The notes under the pieces were generated by a model. That model did not search any database. It saw only the letters and a list, made by a program, of their open reading frames with translations, and was not told the origin of the DNA. Shown in pieces: positions 35,065-43,236 of a stretch of DNA of 64,000 bases; positions within the stretch are counted from its first letter, which is position 1, and every line of letters begins with the position of its first letter. The DNA is from Roseihalotalea indica (GTDB lineage: Bacteria > Bacteroidota > Bacteroidia > Cytophagales > Cyclobacteriaceae), in NCBI RefSeq assembly GCF_022458895.1, contig NZ_JAINFL010000010.1, positions 1 through 64,000 on the forward strand. Reading direction: 5' to 3'. Position numbers and translations under genes: made by a program.

Positions 35065-38000
35065 TTAGAAGAGGGCACGAACTGACAGACTCCCACTATG
35101 GACCGCTGCCTGTTCCGGAGATTTCCTGCCCTGATAATTGATCGTAAGCTGAAGGCCTTCCAATAGTTGCTGCTGCATGTTTAATGACCACCGAGCATTA
35201 CCTCCCGGTAGTAAGCCTTCCAGCATCTCATAGGCTACCGGACTGCCCGTATCTGCATTATAGTCAATATTAAGCAACTCCAGACTAGCATTGATGTTTC
35301 GCTGCATCACTTTTCGTGATTGCCACTCCCAACCTACTGATCGGATAGACGCTTCTTCACCACCCGTTTCAATCTCTCCCTCACCCTGATTCGTTTTTCT
35401 AGTTATACCCACTTTGGTTATCAGTCGGATATCCATGTGTGGCTGCCAGTGGATTTCAGGAGATACCTGATAGGATGCAATATTAAAGTTTCGGCGTGTG
35501 TTCTGCGTGGTGGGCAAACTTAATTGGTACCGTCGGTTTTCCTGTTCAGTATTTAGAAAGGTTTGCCACTTACGGCTAAACTGCCAGCGAAGCTGCCCCT
35601 GATACACCTTGGTCTGCCGATCTTCACTGCCCTGCTGAAGTAGTTGTTTCCAGCGAGTGCTTCGCCACCCTCCTTCCACGCCAAAGCGTGAGTTCTGCCG
35701 ATTGAAAAAGAAGGTAGACCGAACCGATTCCTTTGAAGACAATAAGGCTTCAGGCAAAACATCATAACCAGGAAGTATACGGGCGGCCAGGCGATCATCT
35801 GTTTGCTTCTGCTGCATTGAAAGCTGGCTAACATTGGAGAAACGAGCCAATAATGCTTTCACTCCCTTTCCCTCGCTCCATGCCTGAGGAAACTGGGCTT
35901 TCACCCGATAATTTAGTTGGTTGGTAAAGGCCTGAATGTACTCATTTGTCGGCACCAGTACCCGGACGTAGTTTCGCTCGTCCCAGTAATTAGCTTCGTA
36001 AAACTCGTCAATCTCTTCAATGCCATTTCCATTATCATCACGCCACGTAAACATCCCCTCTCCTGCCGGAACCCGCACGTACACGAAATCCCGCTTAATT
36101 TCCCGCCCGTTGGCGATAGCGTAGGTTAATGACATTTGTAGAGATTTTTTCAACAAGTTCCCGGCCCAGTCGAGCTGTCCCATGATAGAGTTTTCCGGAG
36201 ATGGTCCGCCCCTATGTTCTGCCCAAAGTTCGGCGTTTTGAGTCTGGCTATAGCGGTACGTAGTAATCAGTTTAAGCCGGTGCTGTTCACCTAATGCTTT
36301 ATCCCAACTGGCCTGTAGCATTTGCACCTGTTCACTGGCCTGCATCTCTCCTTTTAATGGCAAACGATTGTTTCGTATTCGATAATCAATGCGAAAGGCC
36401 CCCTTAATACTGTCGCCCCGCATCAGGTACCACTGGTGTTCGTCGTAATGCTCGGCACTATACAGCACCGAGTCGGTTTCTGCGTTGCGCACTTCGTTTT
36501 CTTCCCGGCGGTAAGTGTACCCGGGAGTTATCCACTTGGTAGGACGATTTACATCAAGGGTCAGCCTTTTCCAAGATGCATTCTGATAAGGATACTGGCT
36601 CTGCATCGTGAAGCCATAGCCTGAGAATCGGAAGCCACCCCATTCATGAGCCGCTGTCAGTTCGTGTTGTTGCCCCTGCAAGCCATTGGTCCGTTTTCTC
36701 CCTACCCATCGATATTGAATACGGTTGTATATATCCTTTTCCAGCAATGTCTGACTCTGAATAATATGATCATCTCGAGTAGGTTGCTCTACCGAGGATG
36801 ATAGAGGAAAGGCCGCCCAGTTTCGTTCAAAATCTACCGAACGATACGGATCAATAGGTTGAAAGTAGCGGTCAGTATACTCATATTGCAATTGCTGGGA
36901 CCAACGGTAGGCCGAACCGGTAGCTAAAGGGCGCGGTTGGCTCCGGTAACCTATGACTAAAGCCTTACCCTGATCGTCAGTCTGATCTAAAGACGATAAG
37001 GTGTTAACGTCAACCTCCGATATGGCCACTTCCGTGTAAAGCTGATCATATTTGGAAAGCGATACCTGTGACCCTATGGATAAAACGCTTCTTCGCTGAG
37101 GGGCAGGCAGCTGCCGCACGGGTTCATAATTTCCCTGAGGTCCGCTATTGGTGGGAGCTACCCACTCATAAACCTTCCCGTTTACTTGGGCATTTTTCAT
37201 TACGTAATTTCCTTTCCTCTCGCCTACATAGCTAAAGTAAGGTCGGTAAATAGCCTGCTCAGAAGCACTAAATACGAATACCTGATAGGTCTGCCCGGCC
37301 ACTACCGTGTCTTGCTGATTATAAAGAACCTGATAAACATTGCCCACTCCCGGCACATCGGCATCTCGCTGACCGTATGCTAAACCGCTGCTTTGTCCGG
37401 TGATGGTATCTACGGCAGCTACCATACGGTCGAGGGGTTGATCTCCCGCATCACTAAGCAGTTGATAGTTTTGGGGAGAGAGCTCGAAGCCAATCGGGCG
37501 ACGGGCGTGATCACCTTCCTGGTAATAGTTTACAGAAAAAGAAACTCGCTCATATGTTTGCTGGTGGTTAGCGGTTATGATGCTTCGGCTGTAACTGCGA
37601 TCAGCGTATTCAAAGTCAACGGTGATTCTTGAGAATTGAGTGAGTACTACTTTTGGGGTAAAGGTGAGTTCGCCCAGATTATAATCAATCGTGTAGTCCC
37701 GATCAAAACCCCGCTCCAGCAACTGCCCATTGTGATATACTTTCTCAGAGTTTGCCAGAATATAAAACATGCGATCTGTCCCGGTTACGCTGGCGGCATT
37801 TCCCATATTCTCAGGAGAGTTTAAGCGATAGGGTCCCTGGATTCCTTCCTGAATAGACAGGCTGATGGAGGCAAATTTTCCTTTAGCCAAAGCGGCCCCT
37901 ACTGAAGTTTTTGCTTTGCCATGTTTGCCTACTTTATAATCAGCATCGAGTATTCCTCCTTGTACGTTCCGGCGGTATCGCAAAAAATAAGGGTACTGAG

Positions 38001-38754
38001 ATTGCCCTAGCATGGAAGTATTCCGGGAAGCCCCTGCTACCGAACTGCCAGGATGACGAAGTTGCACATCACCTACCCTGAGCGTAGCATTCTGGTGCAT
38101 AAATTCAATGAAGACATTATCAAACTGCTGAAGTTGCTGGGTGGTACCATCCGGTTGTAAAGGCACATTCTGATCGGTAATAGCCGCCCGTATCGATAAA
38201 TCGTCGGTCAGCTTACCTTCGAGTTGGAGGTTTAGGGAAGCATTAACAAAAATATCCTGGCGGTTACCGAAGGAAATGCCCCGGCTCAGACTACCACTTT
38301 TCTGTAGCTTTGGAGTATTAATTAGTGTTTCCTGAGATGAGATATTAGAAGAAGCATAGCGATCCGCATAACGAATTTCCTGAAACATGGCCGTAGAATC
38401 GTATACTGAAAGATCTCGGCGAGCGTGGATCTGATGAAAGCTAAACGGTAGAGTACGATAGCAGATGGTTAGTTTATCTCTCGGGTTATTGAACGAATCA
38501 TCAAACACCAGATATCCGGTAGAATAATTGTAGTCGTACTGATCTTGCTTGAGAGTGTCTTGTCCATAGATCAGCAAAAGAGATTGCGGCACAACAGAAA
38601 GGGAATCAACGAATAAAGAGTCCTGGGTGGGTAAAATGGTGCGGCAGGTTGTTGAACTGCTGAATTGAGAAGAGGGCAAGGGTAATGGTTGGGAAAAGCC
38701 CGGCAAGCTCTCCGTGAAAAGGATGAGTAAAATAACCAACCCGAACCGTGGCAT
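35065..38754 (-). CDS. Large outer-membrane beta-barrel protein of unknown function
   Basis: A 1229-residue protein with a Sec signal (cleavage after about residue 21, GFSQ). The N-terminal third has beta-sandwich-like text; GFDRDYTIDYNLGELTFTPKVVLTQFSRITVDFEY is a motif shared with large Bacteroidota surface and secretion proteins such as SprA. The rest alternates aromatic and polar residues as in porin strands, ending in a short Leu-Phe tail (VRALF) typical of an outer-membrane insertion signal. No TonB box or plug is seen. It follows the histidine kinase by 7 bases, so the two are co-expressed. Function unknown; a transport or secretion channel is possible. Confidence 0.72.
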   Translation of the reverse strand: MPRFGLVILLILFTESLPGFSQPLPLPSSQFSSSTTCRTILPTQDSLFVDSLSVVPQSLLLIYGQDTLKQDQYDYNYSTGYLVFDDSFNNPRDKLTICYRTLPFSFHQIHARRDLSVYDSTAMFQEIRYADRYASSNISSQETLINTPKLQKSGSLSRGISFGNRQDIFVNASLNLQLEGKLTDDLSIRAAITDQNVPLQPDGTTQQLQQFDNVFIEFMHQNATLRVGDVQLRHPGSSVAGASRNTSMLGQSQYPYFLRYRRNVQGGILDADYKVGKHGKAKTSVGAALAKGKFASISLSIQEGIQGPYRLNSPENMGNAASVTGTDRMFYILANSEKVYHNGQLLERGFDRDYTIDYNLGELTFTPKVVLTQFSRITVDFEYADRSYSRSIITANHQQTYERVSFSVNYYQEGDHARRPIGFELSPQNYQLLSDAGDQPLDRMVAAVDTITGQSSGLAYGQRDADVPGVGNVYQVLYNQQDTVVAGQTYQVFVFSASEQAIYRPYFSYVGERKGNYVMKNAQVNGKVYEWVAPTNSGPQGNYEPVRQLPAPQRRSVLSIGSQVSLSKYDQLYTEVAISEVDVNTLSSLDQTDDQGKALVIGYRSQPRPLATGSAYRWSQQLQYEYTDRYFQPIDPYRSVDFERNWAAFPLSSSVEQPTRDDHIIQSQTLLEKDIYNRIQYRWVGRKRTNGLQGQQHELTAAHEWGGFRFSGYGFTMQSQYPYQNASWKRLTLDVNRPTKWITPGYTYRREENEVRNAETDSVLYSAEHYDEHQWYLMRGDSIKGAFRIDYRIRNNRLPLKGEMQASEQVQMLQASWDKALGEQHRLKLITTYRYSQTQNAELWAEHRGGPSPENSIMGQLDWAGNLLKKSLQMSLTYAIANGREIKRDFVYVRVPAGEGMFTWRDDNGNGIEEIDEFYEANYWDERNYVRVLVPTNEYIQAFTNQLNYRVKAQFPQAWSEGKGVKALLARFSNVSQLSMQQKQTDDRLAARILPGYDVLPEALLSSKESVRSTFFFNRQNSRFGVEGGWRSTRWKQLLQQGSEDRQTKVYQGQLRWQFSRKWQTFLNTEQENRRYQLSLPTTQNTRRNFNIASYQVSPEIHWQPHMDIRLITKVGITRKTNQGEGEIETGGEEASIRSVGWEWQSRKVMQRNINASLELLNIDYNADTGSPVAYEMLEGLLPGGNARWSLNMQQQLLEGLQLTINYQGRKSPEQAAVHSGSLSVRALF

Positions 38755-38761
38755 ATACGAT

Positions 38762-41700
38762 TTACAACTCTACAACTGACTGTCTTTGCATGGCTAGCGG
38801 CAGCTCAATAAAGAAGGTGGTACCAACTCCCTCTTGCGTGTCAAAAGTGATGCGCCCCCCGGCGTGCTCGATACCGCGTTTGGCAATGGCTAGTCCTATT
38901 CCTGAACCAGCATATTTAGTACTAAAGTTGGGTAAAAATACTTTATTCTGTATTTCTTTTGCTATGCCTGTACCATTATCGCTCACTTTCAACACAACTT
39001 TATCAGTTCCAACTTTTTTAAGGCTCACTTTGATCGTAGGCTGACGGTCTTGCGGAATAGACTGCTTCGCATTAATCAATAAATTACTTAAAATTCGCCC
39101 CATTAATTGCTTGTCTCCCACTACAGTAAACTCTTTTCCGTCAATGTCTAATTCAATAGAGACCCGCTCTTCTTCGTAGAGGCTTACGGTGCGTTTTACT
39201 ACCGCCAACAGTTCGTACGGTTCACTTTTAGGCAAAGGCATTTGAGCAAAAGAAGAAAACGAGCTGGCAATGTCATTCAGGGTTTCGACCTGATGTAAAA
39301 AGTTGTCCAGTGGCCTCTCCATCTCTCGCACTTCTTCCGGGTTCATCCCGTACTTAAAATCCTGTTCTAACCGGCGCTTGAGAAGTTGCAGGCTGAGCTT
39401 CATGGGAGTCAAAGGGTTTTTAATTTCATGCGCTACCTGCTTGGCCATTTCTCGCCAGGCCGATTCTTTTTCCGTACGGGCCAGCGCCGCTTTACTTGCT
39501 TCCAGATTCACCAGCATGCGGTTATACTCCCCAACCATCAGGCCGATCTCGTCATTACTTTCCCAGGAGAGCGGCTCGTTGTAATCGGAAAGGGAGGTGC
39601 GGCGAATTTTCTGGGTAATATACTTAAGAGGGTACGTTAGTAGCACCGAAGCCAGATAAGAAATGATCAGAAAAGCGATGAAGACAAACGTAAAGATATT
39701 CATCACGTTGGTAAGCACCTGAATGATGCGCCCTTCCAGCTGGCTTCGCGACTCAAAAAAGGGAATACTGACAATACCCAGCAACTTCCCGGTTTGGTAC
39801 GACTTCAGGCCAACATAAGACGATTTGTATGAGAGCCCTCCTACTGATTCTTCCAGAACCATCTCATTGTTACCCTGCTCGCGGATAGAAACCAGAGCCT
39901 GGGCATTAATGTATTGCGATAATAAACCATTTTCGTAAATAAGTGGCTGGCTGGTTACTACCAACTCACCGGAGGTATCGAACAGGTTAATATCTGTTTT
40001 GGTAAAATTGGCGATCTGGCTTACGGTACTTGCCAGGTCATCTTCAGAAAGCTCGATATTGGTATATTCTTCAAATGGCCCGTTAATATTACTACTGATT
40101 TGCTCGGCCCGATCCTGATACGCTTGATCAACCTCCTGCGTATAGGTGCTACTGATAATACTGATGGTTGTAATACTCAACGCCAGCAATGGCATAAAAA
40201 AGGCAGCGTTGAGGTAGAGTTGTATTTTAGTGGAAAAATTCAGGTTTTCCCGCTTAAACACAAAATAAATAGAATACCCTCCCAGTAATAAGAGAAGCGT
40301 AAATACCAGCAGCAGAAATAAAAACGAGAAGTTGGATATGATATTAATAAAGGAATAGCTTTCGGAAGAAATCACTATGTATTCATTGTCTTTTCCCTTC
40401 ACCAGCAGATAGCTATAACCGCCCCTACTGACAGTAACCTCATCAGAAATCCTGCTAAAATTATAGTCATTGAAATATTGGAATGCTCGCTCATCTCCGG
40501 AACTATACAGTATCTGGTTTTTTGGCTTCTGCCCGTTACTCTGAGAAATGTTAGATGAGCTGGCTGGTGAAAAAATAGCATAACTATAATCGGTGCTAGG
40601 GTATGCCTGAAGATAACTTCGGTCTACCAGCAGTTCCGGGTACACCTGATTGGGAGTGAAACGGCGCAACACCAGTTCAATAAGAATAGACCCTACCACA
40701 TTGTTAAAGTTTTCTACATCCAGAAAGAGGTAATACCGCTGGCCCCCTTCTGTATCAAGCAATGATTCAGCCTGATTAATGAAGAAGATATTATCGTATT
40801 CGGTGGAAAAACGAGGGCCGCTGACATCTTCCTGCCACTCGCTGTAGGTATACGAAGGGTTCGTTTCCAGGGGCTGACCCTTGCTATTGAATAAGAAAAC
40901 TTCAACCTCGTAACGGTCAAAATAGTTACTGAGGTAAACTCGCTTGATCTTCTGCTTGATAATGTCCTTAGAAGCAATAGGGTTAAATAGGCGATTCTTG
41001 ATGAGAGGGTCGTTGATAATTTTTTCGCCAGCCTCATGCAACAGATACTCTCCTAAAATATCATTATCTACCAAAAGCTGGTTTGCAAACTTTTGCTTAT
41101 TGTCCAGCGTCTCAACCTGATGCATATCAAACGCGGCAATAGCACAAGCCGCCGCGCTAACTAACACACCGGCAAAGACATATAAAAACGTGACGTAACT
41201 CACTCTGGTGAGAAAGCGAGGCAGGTTAAATAAATACAATGTTGCAAAATAGGCAACACTTAGTATGATCACCGGGAAAGTAGGGGCGTTCCATAGGGCA
41301 TTCAGTCCGATTCCCATAGCCAGCGCAATTAGGAAATTAAACCGAAGAGGGAGATAACTTTTCTGATTCAGACTGATACAGGTCCGAAAGACCAAATGCA
41401 CTCCTAGAAAGTAGCTGATAGAGTTAATAATAAAAATTAGCAAACTAATGTTCTTCAGCCCGGAGAAAGACAGGCTCTCAGTTACGTCTAATGTCCATTG
41501 AGAATTGTAGTAGATGCTGCGGATAATATCGTAGTGCCAGAAAAGCGCGAAAAAACTCATCAATAATCCCAAAACCGTGGCAATTGCTTTGGTTTGAGGC
41601 TTGCTCAGCAGCAGTCGCCGATATAAATGAGAGTCGCGATAGTGGCTGAAGACGTAGACAATAAATAGCAGTACGGCCAGGCAGTTGAGCAGCAAATCTC

Positions 41701-42595
41701 CCAGAGAAGGGTTTACCGAAGATGCTGCAAACTGACGACCATCGAACAAAGGCAGCGGCAAAATGCTGGAAGGATAGCTAAAGTAGAGCATACTGGCACG
41801 AAGCAGAAATAAAACTCCACCAATAATCAACAGCCCCTGATCAACTTGTCTTCTTCGAAACCGCTCGTGCGCCACCCTAAACACATTATACAATAACAAA
41901 ACAATGGATACCCCGATGAGTGTGGTAATCATTGCCTGAAATGATTTTGCCGTCTCATGCTCGCGGTACCCTGAGAGGGGCGCATTGGTTTGTATTGAAA
42001 AAAGATTATGATCGTGGTACGAGATAACATTAGCCGGAGCATCAATAGAGGCTACCGCCCGGACATCAATGGTTTCTGGTTGGGGAAAAAGCTGGGGGTT
42101 GTACCCTGAACTGATGTAGCGGTTATCGATGCCCGTATTTTCCCGGATCAGCAAGAAACGGAAAGTTTCCCAGCCGTTTACCGTGTCTCTGCGAACAATG
42201 TAACTCCCCTGTTTAAACTCTTTAAACTGAAACTGATAATCGCCACGGACCTGATCATAAGAAGGGACAAACCGGTAATCAGACCAGTACTTTAATTCTT
42301 GTTGGCGAAACACATAGTAAGGATGTTGCGAGTTTGCAGTGAAGTCGCTTAACGTTGCGGTATCCAGACGCGCTAATTTGCCATGTAACTCTTTGGTTTC
42401 CTGAGTAACCTGATCTAAGGTGCGATTGACATTTCGCTGCACATCACGTAAATACAGTGATTCACTGCGGAAACTGTCAATGAAAAACATACGAAGCACC
42501 AAAGCCAGCAGCAAGGCTACTCCGGCAATGAACAGGGAAAGATTTTTAACCGTAAACGTATACACCGCTCCATCCGATTTATGCCAGAAATGCAA
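38762..42595 (-). CDS. Large NtrY-like membrane sensor histidine kinase
   Basis: A 1277-residue multi-pass kinase. An N-terminal membrane segment (about 17-37), an external region, about 8 further membrane helices (about 225-500), a second sensing region (about 505-735), a helix near 745-770, another sensor segment, a last helix (about 955-980), HAMP, then HisKA with His1056 (QVAHEIKNPLTPMKLSL) and HATPase with Asn1175 (NLLINAKQS), DNGTGI and GSGIGLAIAK. AHEIKNPLTP is typical of NtrY. No ATG fits the start; TTG at 42595 is the furthest upstream, and a GTG at 42565 is an alternative. Co-transcribed with the downstream outer-membrane barrel. No response regulator is adjacent. Confidence 0.9.
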   Translation of the reverse strand: MHFWHKSDGAVYTFTVKNLSLFIAGVALLLALVLRMFFIDSFRSESLYLRDVQRNVNRTLDQVTQETKELHGKLARLDTATLSDFTANSQHPYYVFRQQELKYWSDYRFVPSYDQVRGDYQFQFKEFKQGSYIVRRDTVNGWETFRFLLIRENTGIDNRYISSGYNPQLFPQPETIDVRAVASIDAPANVISYHDHNLFSIQTNAPLSGYREHETAKSFQAMITTLIGVSIVLLLYNVFRVAHERFRRRQVDQGLLIIGGVLFLLRASMLYFSYPSSILPLPLFDGRQFAASSVNPSLGDLLLNCLAVLLFIVYVFSHYRDSHLYRRLLLSKPQTKAIATVLGLLMSFFALFWHYDIIRSIYYNSQWTLDVTESLSFSGLKNISLLIFIINSISYFLGVHLVFRTCISLNQKSYLPLRFNFLIALAMGIGLNALWNAPTFPVIILSVAYFATLYLFNLPRFLTRVSYVTFLYVFAGVLVSAAACAIAAFDMHQVETLDNKQKFANQLLVDNDILGEYLLHEAGEKIINDPLIKNRLFNPIASKDIIKQKIKRVYLSNYFDRYEVEVFLFNSKGQPLETNPSYTYSEWQEDVSGPRFSTEYDNIFFINQAESLLDTEGGQRYYLFLDVENFNNVVGSILIELVLRRFTPNQVYPELLVDRSYLQAYPSTDYSYAIFSPASSSNISQSNGQKPKNQILYSSGDERAFQYFNDYNFSRISDEVTVSRGGYSYLLVKGKDNEYIVISSESYSFINIISNFSFLFLLLVFTLLLLLGGYSIYFVFKRENLNFSTKIQLYLNAAFFMPLLALSITTISIISSTYTQEVDQAYQDRAEQISSNINGPFEEYTNIELSEDDLASTVSQIANFTKTDINLFDTSGELVVTSQPLIYENGLLSQYINAQALVSIREQGNNEMVLEESVGGLSYKSSYVGLKSYQTGKLLGIVSIPFFESRSQLEGRIIQVLTNVMNIFTFVFIAFLIISYLASVLLTYPLKYITQKIRRTSLSDYNEPLSWESNDEIGLMVGEYNRMLVNLEASKAALARTEKESAWREMAKQVAHEIKNPLTPMKLSLQLLKRRLEQDFKYGMNPEEVREMERPLDNFLHQVETLNDIASSFSSFAQMPLPKSEPYELLAVVKRTVSLYEEERVSIELDIDGKEFTVVGDKQLMGRILSNLLINAKQSIPQDRQPTIKVSLKKVGTDKVVLKVSDNGTGIAKEIQNKVFLPNFSTKYAGSGIGLAIAKRGIEHAGGRITFDTQEGVGTTFFIELPLAMQRQSVVEL

Positions 42596-42939
42596 GCTTC
42601 TGACGCTTCAGCTAAAATTACAAAAGCCTGACCAAAATTTGCCAGGCTTTTAAAAAACGTTATTATTCTTCAAAAAATTTCGCTTCTCGAGCGTGAGGGG
42701 GTCCTCTTTTAAATTAATACCTTAAGACAAACTATCTAGTGATCGGGGGCAGGATAGATATACGCTATTCCCCTTATCAAAACCAACAATGTTGGGGTTT
42801 GACAGTTCCCTCTTTGATTTACCATGAGTAAACTTCTTAAAAAAGCTATGGTATTTCATTTTTTTCTGGACAAAGTCACGAATTTACTTTTCTGTCTGAG
42901 GGTAATTTTTCTATTTTTTTTACCTTAAATCTAAGTATT
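42596..42939. other. Divergent intergenic region between kinase and dodecin
   Basis: Contents: a hairpin at 42622-42651 (AAAAGCCTG/CAGGCTTTT, 9 bp stem) in the kinase leader, which could act as an attenuator or bidirectional stop; a dyad at 42777-42802 centred on CCAACAATGTTGG; and, on the plus strand, TTTT-N19-TACTTTTC (42862-42892), one mismatch from consensus in each box, as the likely dodecin promoter. A 34-codon frame at 42824-42928 was judged non-coding. Confidence 0.5.
42862..42892 (+). promoter_or_regulatory. Putative dodecin promoter (Bacteroidota type)
   Basis: TTTT (42862-42865), 19-base spacer, TACTTTTC (42885-42892). The consensus is TTTG-N19-TAnnTTTG, so each box has one mismatch at its final G. 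The start codon of dodecin follows 48 bases later. Assigned by pattern only. Confidence 0.45.
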
Positions 42940-43143
42940 ATGGCTGTTTTAAAAGTTATCGAAATTCTTGCTAGCTCTCCCAACGGATGGGAAGATGCCA
43001 CAAAACAAGGTATTCAGGAAGCAAGCAAAAGCGTAAAGAACATCGAGTCTGCCTATGTTAAAGAGCATAGTGTCAATGTTGAAAATAATCAAGTTACTCA
43101 GTATCGGGTCAACCTGAAAATTACCTTCAGGGTTGAGTCCTAA
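42940..43143 (+). CDS. Dodecin family flavin-binding protein
   Basis: A 67-residue protein matching dodecin over its full length: beta strand AVLKVIEILASS, the helix SPNGWEDATKQGIQEASKSVKNI with Trp17, then SAYVKEHSVNVENNQVTQYRVNLKITFRVES. Dodecins form hollow dodecamers that bind flavins or CoA and are thought to buffer flavins. Monocistronic, with a near-consensus promoter upstream. Confidence 0.94.
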   Translation: MAVLKVIEILASSPNGWEDATKQGIQEASKSVKNIESAYVKEHSVNVENNQVTQYRVNLKITFRVES

Positions 43144-43236
43144 ACACTACTAAGGCTACTGGTTGATAGAGTGAGTTTCTCTGAATCCTGATATGCCCAG
43201 GCTTTTATCTAGCCCTCAGGCAGTTTACTTCTGGTA

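Noticed and set aside
42824..42928. 34-codon frame before dodecin
   Set aside because: Overlaps the near-consensus dodecin promoter; Phe/Leu-rich ending is explained by T-rich DNA.
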